Of a stretch of 64,000 bases of DNA, positions 34,463 to 43,247 are shown one piece after another. The DNA is from Bog-473 sp963838835. GTDB taxonomy: Bacteria; Actinomycetota; Acidimicrobiia; Acidimicrobiales; RAAP-2. The notes under the pieces were generated by a model, which searched no databases, was not told where the DNA came from, and saw nothing but the letters and a program-made list of their open reading frames with translations. The stretch covers positions 168,968 to 232,967 of the forward strand of contig CAWITA010000027.1 of the NCBI GenBank assembly GCA_963838835.1, written 5' to 3'. A program made the position numbers and the translations under genes. Numbering within the stretch: the stretch's first letter is position 1; each line of letters begins with the position of its first letter.

Positions 34463-34930
34463 ATGTTGGCCACTGATGCGACTGAGCTGCGCCAAGATGA
34501 GGAGCAGCAACGAGGAGCAGATATCTCAATGCGGGACCAGACTGACGACCGGAGACGCGGGACGGGGTCGGACGAAGTGCTGAACGCGCTCGACGAGCTG
34601 GAATCTGTGCTGCGGGAGAACGCCGAGAGTGAGCGGCTGCTCTCCAAGCGCATCGCCGAGGTGCGCCTTGCCCGGCAGAACGGGCGGGAGTGGAAGGCCA
34701 TTCTCGGGGACGAGGATGAGCCGGGCACCGTGCAGCTGGTGAGCACGATCCTGCGCCGGCAGTCCGAAGCCAGCGGCTACCTGCGCCGTTCACTGGTGGT
34801 GGCGCTGCGTGGCGAAGGACAGAGCATCCCGAGCATCGCCCACCTCTTCGGCGTGACCCACCAACGGGTGTCGAATCTCCTGCGCCGTGTGGCCCAGGGA
34901 AACGCGGTCGTCGATGACGACGGTGTCTAA
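34463..34930 (+). CDS. Helix-turn-helix protein with coiled-coil N-terminus
   Basis: A 155-residue protein with a good ribosome site (GGAGGA, 34449-34454). Residues from about 40 to 75 form an amphipathic helix (LNALDELESVLRENAESERLLSKRIAEVR is its span, cited by position). The C-terminal segment SIPSIAHLFGVTHQRVSNLLRR is a sigma-like or MarR-like HTH. It is probably a DNA-binding regulator; no ligand domain is visible. It is convergent with ipdC and overlaps its end by 4 bp. It could regulate the catabolic genes around it, which is only a guess from position. Confidence 0.6.
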   Translation: MLATDATELRQDEEQQRGADISMRDQTDDRRRGTGSDEVLNALDELESVLRENAESERLLSKRIAEVRLARQNGREWKAILGDEDEPGTVQLVSTILRRQSEASGYLRRSLVVALRGEGQSIPSIAHLFGVTHQRVSNLLRRVAQGNAVVDDDGV

Positions 34931-36012
34931 GCGCACCACCCGTTGAGCACAGCATCGGCGTCGGCCATGATGCCATTGACGATGTCCGCCACACTCGGTA
35001 GCGCACTCAGCACGCCGACGACCTGACCGGTTGGCAGCACGCCAACATCGGTTCTGCCGTCGACCAACGCGGCCTTCGTCATGACCGGTGCATTGGCCGC
35101 CATCAGGACCTGCGCCCAGGTGAGTTCGTTGCCCTCTTTCATGGCGCGCCCTTCGCGCAGGAGCGAGGTGACCGTGGCACCAGTTTCCTTGCGGAAGCGG
35201 TGGGCGCTCCGCAGCGCGCGCGGCAGCGCGCGCAGCCATGACTGGGCGTCCAGGTGGTCGACCAGCTCGGTGCGCACGACGCGTTGCGGAGCGCCGTCGA
35301 CCTTGGTCGTCACCACGGTTCCCGTCACGGGCGTCTCGAGGTACAGGTCCTTGACCGCGGCCGGCACCCGGCTCTCCGCGGAGAGGAGGAAGCGGGTACC
35401 CATGGCAACTCCGGCTCCGCCGTAGGCCAACGCGGCCACCAGACCCCGTCCGCTGAAGAATCCACCGGCCCCGAGCACCAGGACCCGGTCGCCCACGGCG
35501 TCGACGACCTCGGGGAGCAGGAGCGTCGTGGGGACACTCCCCGTGTGGCCGCCGCCCTCGGCCCCTTCCGCGATGACGGCGTCCACTCCCCATTCCGCCA
35601 CCTTCTCGGCGTGGCGCCGGGCACCGACCGTGGGCATGACGAAGAGGCCCGCTTCTTTGCAACGGGCCACCAGGGCTGGGTTGGGGGCCTGGGCAAAGCT
35701 GGCCACCCGGGCCCCGGACTCGATCATCAGCTCGATGCGCTCGTGCACGTCGTCGGCGTCCGTGCGCAGATTGACGCCAAAGGGGGATTGCGTTCGGCCG
35801 CGGACCTCGGCGATCGCGGCGGCGAGCTCGTCGAGTGTCATGGTGGCCGAGGCCAGGATGCCGAGGCCACCGGCCTCGCAGGTCGCAGCGACGAGGCGGG
35901 GGCCGGCGACCCAGCCCATGCCGGTCTGCACGAGGGGGAAGCGCACCCCGACCCGATCGCACAGCTCGGTGTGAAGCGCGGGATGCAATGAAGGTCCGGC
36001 GTGCCCCGTCAA
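34927..36012 (-). CDS. ipdC: IpdC-like NAD(P)H flavin oxidoreductase
   Basis: A 361-residue nitronate-monooxygenase-type TIM barrel. FPLVQTGMGWVAG, ATCEAGGLGILAS, EGAEGGGHTGSV (FMN phosphate and His) and GAGGFFSGRGLVAALAYGGAGVAMGTRFL are family motifs. IpdC is needed in degradation of steroid rings C and D. The start TTG at 36012 overlaps the ipdB stop (TTGA). The order echA20-ipdA-ipdB-ipdC matches Rv3550-Rv3553 of M. tuberculosis, which makes this assignment strong even though the fold is widespread. Confidence 0.85.
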   Translation of the reverse strand: MTGHAGPSLHPALHTELCDRVGVRFPLVQTGMGWVAGPRLVAATCEAGGLGILASATMTLDELAAAIAEVRGRTQSPFGVNLRTDADDVHERIELMIESGARVASFAQAPNPALVARCKEAGLFVMPTVGARRHAEKVAEWGVDAVIAEGAEGGGHTGSVPTTLLLPEVVDAVGDRVLVLGAGGFFSGRGLVAALAYGGAGVAMGTRFLLSAESRVPAAVKDLYLETPVTGTVVTTKVDGAPQRVVRTELVDHLDAQSWLRALPRALRSAHRFRKETGATVTSLLREGRAMKEGNELTWAQVLMAANAPVMTKAALVDGRTDVGVLPTGQVVGVLSALPSVADIVNGIMADADAVLNGWCA

Positions 36013-36776
36013 CTTCGCACCTCGCGGTCGCGCCGCGATCCCGGGTCCAGGACGACGCGTACGAGTTCGAGCTCCTCGGGCGTGGGCGGGCGGGTCTCGC
36101 CCGCCTCCGCCGGGACGACGAGCTTGAATCCGGTGGCGTCAACGATGTCCTCGACCGTGACCCCGGGGTGGTGGGACCGCAACCGCATCGTGCGCTCCGG
36201 CGTCTCGAAGTCGAACACCCCGAGGTTGGAAACGACGCGCCGGATGTCGTGGAAGCGGGTGGCGGCCGGCCCTGCGGCCTCGGCGCGGGCGTAGCCCACG
36301 CCGCTCACCACGTCCACCTGCTCCACGAAGGTGCGCACGCTGTGGTCCGGGACCCAGTAGCTCGTCGGGTGGTTGACCGAATTGCCCGGCGCGCCCCGCA
36401 CGCCGACCAGCTGCACCTTGGGCCGGTCGTGGGGTCCGATGGCCGAGATGTTCTGGTTGCCCATACGGTCGATCTGGCTGGCCATCATCATGATGTGACG
36501 GCGACCGGACCACACCACGTCGAACACGCTGCGGTACGGCATCGCCGCCTCGCGTATCAGCTCTTCGGGCTTGGTGGCCACGGGCGGCGCGCCAACCATG
36601 AGGGCCGCTTCGCCGTCGGTGAGGACGAGGTCGGGGGCGAACATCAGCTTGGCCAGCCGGGCGCCGAGCGAGGGAATGGTTCCGAAGGGGCTGGCCATGA
36701 TCTCTCCGGCGCCGCGCCAAGCCTCGGCGCACGCCACAACGCAGATCTCGGCTCGGGTGACGCCGTCGTCGTTCAC
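36009..36776 (-). CDS. ipdB: IpdB, CoA-transferase-like ring C hydrolase beta subunit
   Basis: A 255-residue protein starting with GTG 36776 that overlaps the ipdA stop (GTGA). It is a family I CoA-transferase beta-like protein. With IpdA it hydrolyses COCHEA-CoA and so opens the last steroid ring; it does not transfer CoA. Visible parts: AEICVVACAEAWRGAGEIMASPFGTIPS, DLVLTDGEAALMVGAPP and HHPGVTVEDIVDATGFKL, the family C-terminus (given by short ends). The frame is open further upstream antisense to ipdA codons, so the GTGA-coupled start is preferred. Confidence 0.87.
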   Translation of the reverse strand: MNDDGVTRAEICVVACAEAWRGAGEIMASPFGTIPSLGARLAKLMFAPDLVLTDGEAALMVGAPPVATKPEELIREAAMPYRSVFDVVWSGRRHIMMMASQIDRMGNQNISAIGPHDRPKVQLVGVRGAPGNSVNHPTSYWVPDHSVRTFVEQVDVVSGVGYARAEAAGPAATRFHDIRRVVSNLGVFDFETPERTMRLRSHHPGVTVEDIVDATGFKLVVPAEAGETRPPTPEELELVRVVLDPGSRRDREVRS

Positions 36777-37666
36777 CGCGCCTGCCGCTCCTCGACCCGG
36801 GTTTGGTACTCGTCCTCGCCGACGTGCACGTAGCGGTTGGCGAAGGCTTCCCACTCGGCCGCGTCGGCAGCCGCAGCCGCGTATTCCTTCTGGAAGGCCT
36901 CGTCGCGGCCGTAGTCCGGGGGGTTGGCGGTGAAGTGCGCCCCGCCCCGGGCCTCCGCCACGCCGTCGGTAAGCATGCGGTGGATGGAGACGCTCGAGAG
37001 CGGATGGGCCTCGTCGGCCAAGGCGCCGTTCTCGACGATGCGCTCCGTCGTCATGAAGCGGCGCTTCGCCGCGCCGAGGAACAGCGGGTCGAAGAACGCG
37101 TCGGGGCTCAGCACCTGTCCGTTCCCGACGGTGTCGGCCCGGTTGGTGTGGACGATGGCCGCATCGAGCTGGAGGGCTGGCATCGCCACCAGCTCGACGT
37201 CGGCGTCGGTCGGGTCGGCGAGGTACGGGTGCCCGGCGCCATACGGGGAGCGGACGAGGCGCAGGTCCGGGTTGACGGTCAGGACGTCGGATCCCAGGCC
37301 GGCCCGGGTGGGGAGGAACGGGACCCGCCACGACGCCGCCTGCAAGCCGAGGAAGAACATGCCCTCGTCGACTTCCATCACTTCGACCCGGCCGTGCTGG
37401 CGGGCGGCCCGCCAGTGGGGGTCGAGCGCGATGGAGTCGAGGGTGACGAACCCGCACACCACCTTGCGCACCTTGTCAGTGGCGCAGAGCAGGCCGACGT
37501 CGGGGCCGCCGTAGGCCACGATGGTCAGGTCGTCGAGGTCCGAGCGGCAGATGGCACGCACGACGGCCATCGGCTTGCGGCGCGAACCCCAGCCTCCGAT
37601 CCCGATCGTCATCCCCGAGGCGAGCTCGCCGACGATGTCATCGACGCTCATGCGCTTGTCGGCCAT
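36773..37666 (-). CDS. ipdA: IpdA, CoA-transferase-like ring C hydrolase alpha subunit
   Basis: A 297-residue alpha-subunit partner of IpdB. MTIGIGGWGSRRKPMAVVRA is the CoA-binding G-x-G region, VAYGGPDVGLLCA and SPYGAGHPYLADPTDADVEL are typical of IpdA. It forms a heteromeric enzyme in the cytoplasm that opens ring C in HIP degradation. ATG 37666 follows GGAGAC. It lies 21 bp downstream of echA20 and 4 bp overlapping ipdB, so all four genes form one operon. Confidence 0.88.
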   Translation of the reverse strand: MADKRMSVDDIVGELASGMTIGIGGWGSRRKPMAVVRAICRSDLDDLTIVAYGGPDVGLLCATDKVRKVVCGFVTLDSIALDPHWRAARQHGRVEVMEVDEGMFFLGLQAASWRVPFLPTRAGLGSDVLTVNPDLRLVRSPYGAGHPYLADPTDADVELVAMPALQLDAAIVHTNRADTVGNGQVLSPDAFFDPLFLGAAKRRFMTTERIVENGALADEAHPLSSVSIHRMLTDGVAEARGGAHFTANPPDYGRDEAFQKEYAAAAADAAEWEAFANRYVHVGEDEYQTRVEERQAR

Positions 37667-37687
37667 GGGGTCTCCTTCAGTCCCCGG

Positions 37688-38446
37688 TCACTCGGACGTA
37701 TCGGCGTCGCGCTTCTCGACGAAGGCGGCCCGCTGCTCGTCGGCCACACCGCGCACGTGGAGCTCGTAGGTGAAGCCCTGCTCGAACCGATAGCTGCGCT
37801 TTACGTCGACGGGGTCGATTCCGTTGAGCGACTCCTTGGCCCGCCGGATGATGGTCGGGCTCTTGGCGGCGATCTCCGCGGCCAACTCGAGTGCGGTCGC
37901 CCGGAGACGGTCGGTCGGCACGACGGCCGCCACCGACCCGAAGGAGGCCAGTTCGGCGGCGGTGATCGGCTTGGCCGTGTACACCATCTTGCGCATGGCG
38001 TGCTGGGGGACCAAGCGGGCCAAGTGGGTGGCGGCGCCCAAGGCCCCCCGGTCGACCTCGGGCAGCCCGAAGGTGGCGTCCTCGGCGGCGATCACCATGT
38101 CGGCGTTGCCGGCCAAGCCGATGCCGCCCCCGAGGCAGAAGCCTTGCACGGCAGCGATCACCGGCACCTCGCAGTCGTACACGGCGCCGAAGGCGGCGGC
38201 GCAGCCGCGGTTGACCCCGACGAGCGCCTCGTCCCCTTTGGCGTTGATCTCCTTGATGTCGACCCCCGCGCAGAAGCCGCGCCCGGTGGCGCGGAGGACC
38301 ACGACCCGGTTTTCAGGCACCCGGCCCGCGGCGAGCAGGGCATCGGCCAGGGCGAACCAACCCGCCACGTCGAGTGCGTTGACCGGCGGGTGGTCGATGA
38401 CCACCTCCGCGATCCCGTCGTGCTCCTGGAGCACGTCGATGGGCAT
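37688..38446 (-). CDS. echA20: EchA20-like enoyl-CoA hydratase family ring hydrolase
   Basis: A 252-residue crotonase-fold protein. GFCAGVDIKEI and VQGFCLGGGIGLAGNADMVIAAEDATFGLPEVDRG form the oxyanion hole and active site, cited by GFCAGVD and CLGGGIGLA. EchA20 hydrolyses a cyclic beta-diketone in HIP catabolism, opening ring D. The assignment rests on crotonase motifs plus the conserved order with ipdA, ipdB and ipdC. It is the first gene of the operon; a perfect operator palindrome lies 29 bp upstream of its ATG. Confidence 0.87.
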   Translation of the reverse strand: MPIDVLQEHDGIAEVVIDHPPVNALDVAGWFALADALLAAGRVPENRVVVLRATGRGFCAGVDIKEINAKGDEALVGVNRGCAAAFGAVYDCEVPVIAAVQGFCLGGGIGLAGNADMVIAAEDATFGLPEVDRGALGAATHLARLVPQHAMRKMVYTAKPITAAELASFGSVAAVVPTDRLRATALELAAEIAAKSPTIIRRAKESLNGIDPVDVKRSYRFEQGFTYELHVRGVADEQRAAFVEKRDADTSE

Positions 38447-38474
38447 GGGCTCCGGATTCTCCTCGGTTTTGGCC

Positions 38475-38489
38475 CTGACGCCGCGTCAG
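38475..38489. promoter_or_regulatory. CTGAC-N5-GTCAG palindrome, site 3
   Basis: CTGACGC-C-GCGTCAG is a perfect 15-bp palindrome in the divergent gap between echA20 (28 bp upstream of its start) and the SDR gene (85 bp). In Mycobacterium the equivalent gap is bound by KstR2, but this sequence is not the KstR2 consensus I know. It matches sites 1 and 2 of this window. Confidence 0.7.
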
Positions 38490-38574
38490 ATGGCCCCCGG
38501 AACTTAGGCCAGCATGCTGGGCCGAGCCAACGCGCCGAGGATCGGGCACCAGAACGTGCCATAGGGTTTGCACC

Positions 38575-39327
38575 GTGACGCAGCCGGCCTTCGACTTCAC
38601 CGAGCGCGTCGTCGTGGTCACGGGCGGCTCGCGGGGGGTCGGGGCCGGGATCGTGGCCGCGTTCGTGGAGGCCGGGGCACACGTCGTCACCTGCGGGCGA
38701 CACGAGGCCACGGTCGAGGGGGCGGCGTTCATCACGGCCGACGTGCGCAAGCCGGCCGACGCCGAACGGCTCGTCGCCAAGGCCGTGGAACAGTTCGGCC
38801 GCCTCGACGTCTTGGTCAACAACGCCGGCGGCTCGCCCAACGTGATGGCCGCCGACGCGTCGCCCCGCTTCGTCGAGGCGATCGTGAACCTGAACCTGCT
38901 GGCCCCCCTCTGGTGCGCGGTGTCGGCCCACAAGGTGATGGCGGTGCAGGAGGACGGTGGGTCGATCGTGAACGTCTCGAGCGTGTCGGGGCTGCGGCCC
39001 TCACCGGGCGCCTCGGCCTACGGCGCGGCCAAGGCGGGCCTGATCAACTTGACCACGACGCTCGCCGTCGAGTGGGCCCCGCTGGTGCGGGTGAATTGCG
39101 TGACCGGCGGGCTGCTCGACACGGGCGCCGGGGACGACTTCTACGGCGGCCCGGACGGCCTCGAGAAGATCGCCGCCACTGTGCCGCTCGGGCGCATGGG
39201 CACGCCCGAGGACGTCGCCCGCGCCTGCCTGTTCCTCGCCAGTCCGGCCGCCTCCTACGTCTCGGGCGCCAACCTCGTGCTCCACGGGGGCGGGGAGCGG
39301 CCGGCCTACCTGGGCGCCCAGGCGTAG
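38575..39327 (+). CDS. SDR oxidoreductase of the steroid ring gene cluster
   Basis: A 250-residue SDR starting at GTG 38575. VTGGSRGVGAGIVAAF is the cofactor loop, VNNAGGSPNVM the NNAG motif, NVSSVSGLRPSPGASAYGAAKAG carries catalytic Ser, Tyr and Lys (YGAAK). In M. tuberculosis an SDR gene (Rv3549c) sits in the same divergent place facing echA20; it is thought to act on a hydroxyl of the HIP intermediates. Its exact reaction here is an inference. Confidence 0.85.
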   Translation: MTQPAFDFTERVVVVTGGSRGVGAGIVAAFVEAGAHVVTCGRHEATVEGAAFITADVRKPADAERLVAKAVEQFGRLDVLVNNAGGSPNVMAADASPRFVEAIVNLNLLAPLWCAVSAHKVMAVQEDGGSIVNVSSVSGLRPSPGASAYGAAKAGLINLTTTLAVEWAPLVRVNCVTGGLLDTGAGDDFYGGPDGLEKIAATVPLGRMGTPEDVARACLFLASPAASYVSGANLVLHGGGERPAYLGAQA

Positions 39328-39392
39328 TCCTCCCCCTGGGGGCGGTCTCCCTCCTCGGCGACAGCGCCGATGAGGGGCAGGGGGGGCATGAG

Positions 39393-40559
39393 ATGCTAGA
39401 CAGAGCGACCGTGAAAATGGCGGTCCTCACCGAGACCCGTCCCGGAGAGCGCCGTGTAGCCCTGGTGCCGGACGTCGTCAAAAAGCTGGTCGGCGCCGGC
39501 TGGGACATCTGGGTCGAGGCCGGCGCCGGTCGCGAGGCCGCGTTCAGCGACGTCGCCTATTCCGAGGCCGGCGCCACGGTGACGCCCGACGCTGCGGGCA
39601 CCTTGTCGGGCGCGGGCCTAGTCGTGGGGGTCAATCCGCCGAGTGCGGACGAGGTGGACCGCCTGCCTTCCGGCGTTGCCCTGCTGAGCTTCTTCGGGGT
39701 GGCGCAGTCGGAGAGTGCAGTGCGCGCCTTGGCGGCCAAGGGGGCAACCGTCTTCAGCTTCGACCTGTTGCCCCGCATCAGCCGGGCACAGGGCATGGAC
39801 GCCCTCAGCTCCCAGGCCACCGTGTCGGGGTACCGAGCCGGCCTGCAGGCGGCCGAGCACCTGGCCAAGTTCTTCCCGATGTTCATGACGGCGGCGGGGA
39901 CGGTGCCGCCGGCCAAGGTGCTCGTCATGGGTGTCGGGGTGGCCGGCCTGCAGTCCATCGCCACGGCACGACGTCTGGGCGCGGTTGTCAAGGCCTACGA
40001 CGTGCGGGCCGCGGCCAAGGAGGAGGCGGAGAGCCTGGGCGCCACCTTCTTCGATACCGGCGTCTCCGCCGAGGGGACGGGTGGCTACGCCCGCGAGCTC
40101 ACGCCCGAGGAACTCGACCGCCAACGCGCTGCGCTCGCCGAGGAGGTGGGTCGCTCTGACGTCGTCATCACGACGGCGGCCGTGCCGGGCCGCAAGGCCC
40201 CGGTGCTGGTCACGGCGTCGATGGTCGAGGGCATGGCCGACGGGGCCGTCGTGGTGGACATGGCGGCCGACCAGGGCGGCAACTGCGAGCTCACCAAGGC
40301 GGGCGAAGTGGTCGAGCACCAGGGCGTCCACATCGTGGGCATGGCCAACCCGCCGTCGACCATGCCCACACACGCCAGCTTCCTCTTCGCGCGCAACGTG
40401 GCGAACGTGCTGGGCCTGATGGGACCCGAGGGCACGCTGGCCCCCGACTGGGACGATGAGATCGTCGCGGGCATGTGCGTGCTACGCGAGGGCAAGGCTA
40501 TGGCGCCGGCAGCGGTCGAGCTGCTCGGCGGCGCTGGAGCGGGAGGTACACCGTCGTGA
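39393..40559 (+). CDS. pntAA: NAD(P) transhydrogenase alpha-1 subunit (NAD-binding)
   Basis: A 388-residue soluble dI domain of proton-translocating transhydrogenase, related to alanine dehydrogenase. VLTETRPGERRVALVPDVV is the N-terminal motif; VLVMGVGVAGLQSIATARRLGA is the NAD-binding loop, and RSDVVITTAAVPGRKAPVLV follows. ATG 39393 is used; GTG 39411 and ATG 39417 are other options. The enzyme passes hydride between NADH and NADP with proton flow. It overlaps the next gene by 4 bp (GTGA). Confidence 0.92.
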   Translation: MLDRATVKMAVLTETRPGERRVALVPDVVKKLVGAGWDIWVEAGAGREAAFSDVAYSEAGATVTPDAAGTLSGAGLVVGVNPPSADEVDRLPSGVALLSFFGVAQSESAVRALAAKGATVFSFDLLPRISRAQGMDALSSQATVSGYRAGLQAAEHLAKFFPMFMTAAGTVPPAKVLVMGVGVAGLQSIATARRLGAVVKAYDVRAAAKEEAESLGATFFDTGVSAEGTGGYARELTPEELDRQRAALAEEVGRSDVVITTAAVPGRKAPVLVTASMVEGMADGAVVVDMAADQGGNCELTKAGEVVEHQGVHIVGMANPPSTMPTHASFLFARNVANVLGLMGPEGTLAPDWDDEIVAGMCVLREGKAMAPAAVELLGGAGAGGTPS

Positions 40560-40984
40560 TCGCAGTGCTCCTGCAGTCGGCCCCGACCTCCGCCGGCGGT
40601 TCGACCACGGGCATCGTCGCCTACCTCACCATCTTCGTCCTGGCGGCGTTCGTCGGCATCGAGGTCGTGTCGAAGGTGCCGAGCATCTTGCACACCCCGC
40701 TGATGTCGGGGTCGAACGCAATCCACGGCATCGTGCTGGTCGGCGCGCTGACGGTCATGGGCGAGGCCCACGGCGCGGCGGAGCTGGTGCTCGGGACCCT
40801 GGCGGTCTTCTTGGCCACCTTGAACGTCGTGGGCGGCTTCGTCGTGACCGACCGCATGCTCGAGATGTTCAAGGGCCGCCCGGGCGAGCGCGCCCGGGAC
40901 CAGGCGGCAAAGGCCGAGGAATCCGGTCCCTCCGAGACCGCGGGGCCCTCCGGCAGTTCCGGGCCCTCCGGGGGTGCGGCCTGA
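40556..40984 (+). CDS. pntAB: NAD(P) transhydrogenase alpha-2 subunit (membrane)
   Basis: A 142-residue membrane protein with about three to four helices: IVAYLTIFVLAAFVGIEVVSKVP, SNAIHGIVLVGALTVMGE and LVLGTLAVFLATLNVVGGFVVTDRML, short forms of PntAB dII. The motif PLMSGSNAIHGI and GGFVVTDRML are conserved. The C-terminus is a Gly/Ser/Pro-rich tail with tandem GPSG units. It starts with GTG overlapping pntAA and ends overlapping pntB (TGATG), so the three are translated together. Confidence 0.92.
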   Translation: MIAVLLQSAPTSAGGSTTGIVAYLTIFVLAAFVGIEVVSKVPSILHTPLMSGSNAIHGIVLVGALTVMGEAHGAAELVLGTLAVFLATLNVVGGFVVTDRMLEMFKGRPGERARDQAAKAEESGPSETAGPSGSSGPSGGAA

Positions 40985-42402
40985 TGCTTGCCGTGTCCTT
41001 CACGCTGGCGACCGCGCGCGACCTCGCCTATCTCGTCGCCATCGCCGGCTTCATCGTCGCCCTCAAGGGCCTGAGCTCGCCCCGCCACGCCCGGCAGGGC
41101 AACCTGGTCGGTGCGGCGGCGGCCACGCTCGCCATCGCCATGACCTTCACCCTGCCGACGCTGCGGCACTCGGGCAAGAACCTCGTGCTGGCGATCATCG
41201 CCATGGCGCTGGGCGCCGCCATCGCCGTGCCGGTGGCCCGCTTCGTGAAGATGACCGCCATGCCGCAGCTCGTGGCGATCTTCAACGGCGTGGGCGGCGG
41301 CGCGGCCGCGCTGATCTCCATCGTGGAGCTGTTGCATCTGCACACGCTCGGTCTCCAACCGGCCGTCTACGTCACCGCAGAGGTGCTGCTGGGCGTGCTC
41401 ATCGGGTCAGTGTCCTTCTCCGGGAGCGCGATTGCGTTCATCAAGCTGCAGGAGCTGATCACGGGACGGCCGATTACCTACCCGGGCCAGCAGGTCATCA
41501 ACGCGCTGGTGGGCGTCGCCATCGCGGTGATGATCGTGCTGGCGTTGGTGACCGGCAACATCGTCTTCGTCTGGCTCATCCTCGGGCTGGCGCTCGTGCT
41601 CGGTGTCATCTTCGTCTTGCCCATCGGAGGGGCGGACGTGCCCGTGTTGATCTCACTCCTGAACTCGTTCACCGGCTTGGCGGTGGCCGCATCGGGCTTC
41701 GTGCTGGACAACGCCCTGCTGATCGTGGCCGGCACCCTGGTCGGCGCCTCTGGCATGATCCTGACGCGTCTCATGAGCGCGGCCATGGGCCGCTCGCTGC
41801 CCAACATCTTGTTCAGTGCGTTCGGCGCCGTGATCACGGCGACCGGGGGCGACGAGGGCGACGCCTCGCGCTCGGTGCGAAGCGGGACACCGGAGGACGT
41901 TGGCGTCCTCCTGGCCTACGCACGCAAGGTCGTCATCATCCCGGGCTACGGCCTAGCGGTCGCCCAGGCGCAGCACGTGGCACGCGAGCTGGCCGACGCG
42001 CTCAAGGCGCGCGGCGTCGACGTCTTCTTCGCCATCCACCCGGTGGCGGGCCGCATGCCGGGCCACATGAACGTGTTGCTGGCCGAGGCCAATGTGCCCT
42101 ATGACGAGCTCAAGGAGATGGACGAGGCCAACGCTGAGATGGACACGGCCGACGTGGCCCTCGTGGTGGGAGCGAACGACACGGTGAACCCGGCCGCCAA
42201 GTCGACGCCGGGCAGTCCCATCTACGGCATGCCGATCATCGAAGCCGGGGAGGCGGAGAACATCATCTTCCTCAAGCGCTCCATGCGTCCCGGCTTCGCC
42301 GGCATCGACAACGACCTGCTCTACGACTCCAAGACCACCATGCTCTTCGGGGACGCCAAGGACACGTTGCAGAAGCTGGTGGCGGCGGTCGCCGACGCCT
42401 GA
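40984..42402 (+). CDS. pntB: NAD(P) transhydrogenase beta subunit
   Basis: A 472-residue protein. The N-terminal half has about nine hydrophobic helices (dII, with VARFVKMTAMPQLVAIFNGVGGGAAALI cited by NGVGGGAA). The C-terminal dIII binds NADP: VVIIPGYGLAVAQAQHVARELAD and HPVAGRMPGHMNVLLAEANV, then VALVVGANDTVNPAAK. It completes the three-gene pump that makes NADPH from NADH, useful for a cell running large CoA-ester catabolism and F420/NADPH reductions. Length and motifs are normal. Confidence 0.93.
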   Translation: MLAVSFTLATARDLAYLVAIAGFIVALKGLSSPRHARQGNLVGAAAATLAIAMTFTLPTLRHSGKNLVLAIIAMALGAAIAVPVARFVKMTAMPQLVAIFNGVGGGAAALISIVELLHLHTLGLQPAVYVTAEVLLGVLIGSVSFSGSAIAFIKLQELITGRPITYPGQQVINALVGVAIAVMIVLALVTGNIVFVWLILGLALVLGVIFVLPIGGADVPVLISLLNSFTGLAVAASGFVLDNALLIVAGTLVGASGMILTRLMSAAMGRSLPNILFSAFGAVITATGGDEGDASRSVRSGTPEDVGVLLAYARKVVIIPGYGLAVAQAQHVARELADALKARGVDVFFAIHPVAGRMPGHMNVLLAEANVPYDELKEMDEANAEMDTADVALVVGANDTVNPAAKSTPGSPIYGMPIIEAGEAENIIFLKRSMRPGFAGIDNDLLYDSKTTMLFGDAKDTLQKLVAAVADA

Positions 42403-42590
42403 GCGTCTCTGTATTGGCAAGACCCGGTGGCCGGCGGCCCTTGGCGGTTCAGCCGCCCGACATCCAGATCGTCGAGGCAGCCGTCGGGCGGTCCGCCGCG
42501 ACGTCGGTTGCCCCCAAAGGATGAGGGCCCGGCGCTCGATTCCGCCTTATGGAGGATCCTGCGGGGCGGCCGGTTCCCTAGCGTTAGGCC

Positions 42591-43247
42591 ATGGCGACCT
42601 CCCCTGACGTCACCCACCGGGTCATGTCCTGGGCCCGCGTCGACTTTTCGCCACCGCACCGGCCTCCTGCGTGGTGGAGGGTGGCGTTGGCCACCGTGCT
42701 GGCCATCGCGGGCTCGCTGGCAGCCGACGCGGCACTCGTCGCAATTGGCACACGCCTGTTCCCGGCGACGAAGGGCTACGGGCACTTCCAGTTCGACGAC
42801 TACGCCAGGCTGACCGTCATCGGTGTGCTCATCGCGTGTGCCGCCTGGCCGATCGTGGCGCGCGTGACGTCGGCGCCCCGCTGGCTCTTCTTCCGCCTGG
42901 CCATCGCGGTGACGCTTGTGCTCTTCCTCCCCGATCTCTATATCTGGCACCAGGGACAGTCGGCGCAGGCGGTGGCGGTCCTGATGTCCATGCACGTCGC
43001 CATCGCACTGATCACCTACAACCTGCTGGTCCACCTGGCACCCGTGCGGGAGCGACTCGGACGGCGGGCCGCACGTGCCCGCGGCAGCGAGGCGAGCGCC
43101 GTTTCAGGAGCGCTGCTACCGGGGCGCGAGGGCGTCGACCTCGACCAGGACGTCCTCGCCCAGGCGCCACTCGCCAGCGGCGACGTTGGCGGCGACCTGT
43201 TCGGGCCGGGTCGCTCCGGCGATGACCGAGGCGACCGGATGACGTGA
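42591..43247 (+). CDS. Membrane protein (DUF6069-like), uncertain end
   Basis: Up to 218 residues. Hydrophobic helices: WRVALATVLAIAGSLAADAALVAIG, LTVIGVLIACAAWPIVAR, LAIAVTLVLFLPDLYIW and QAVAVLMSMHVAIALITYNLLVHLAP, four in all, as in small four-helix membrane proteins of actinobacteria. The last 45 residues (from about 43116) are antisense to the aldo-keto reductase C-terminus and look non-coding, so the true stop may be earlier or lost to an indel. Function unknown. Confidence 0.6.
   Translation: MATSPDVTHRVMSWARVDFSPPHRPPAWWRVALATVLAIAGSLAADAALVAIGTRLFPATKGYGHFQFDDYARLTVIGVLIACAAWPIVARVTSAPRWLFFRLAIAVTLVLFLPDLYIWHQGQSAQAVAVLMSMHVAIALITYNLLVHLAPVRERLGRRAARARGSEASAVSGALLPGREGVDLDQDVLAQAPLASGDVGGDLFGPGRSGDDRGDRMT

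Noticed and set aside
38548..38556. AGAACGTG as a KstR half-site upstream of the SDR gene
   Set aside because: The second half-site GTTCT is missing, so it does not form the palindrome.
39331..39345. CCCCC-T-GGGGG as terminator after the SDR gene
   Set aside because: One-base loop and no T-run; it cannot be distinguished from chance in such GC-rich DNA.
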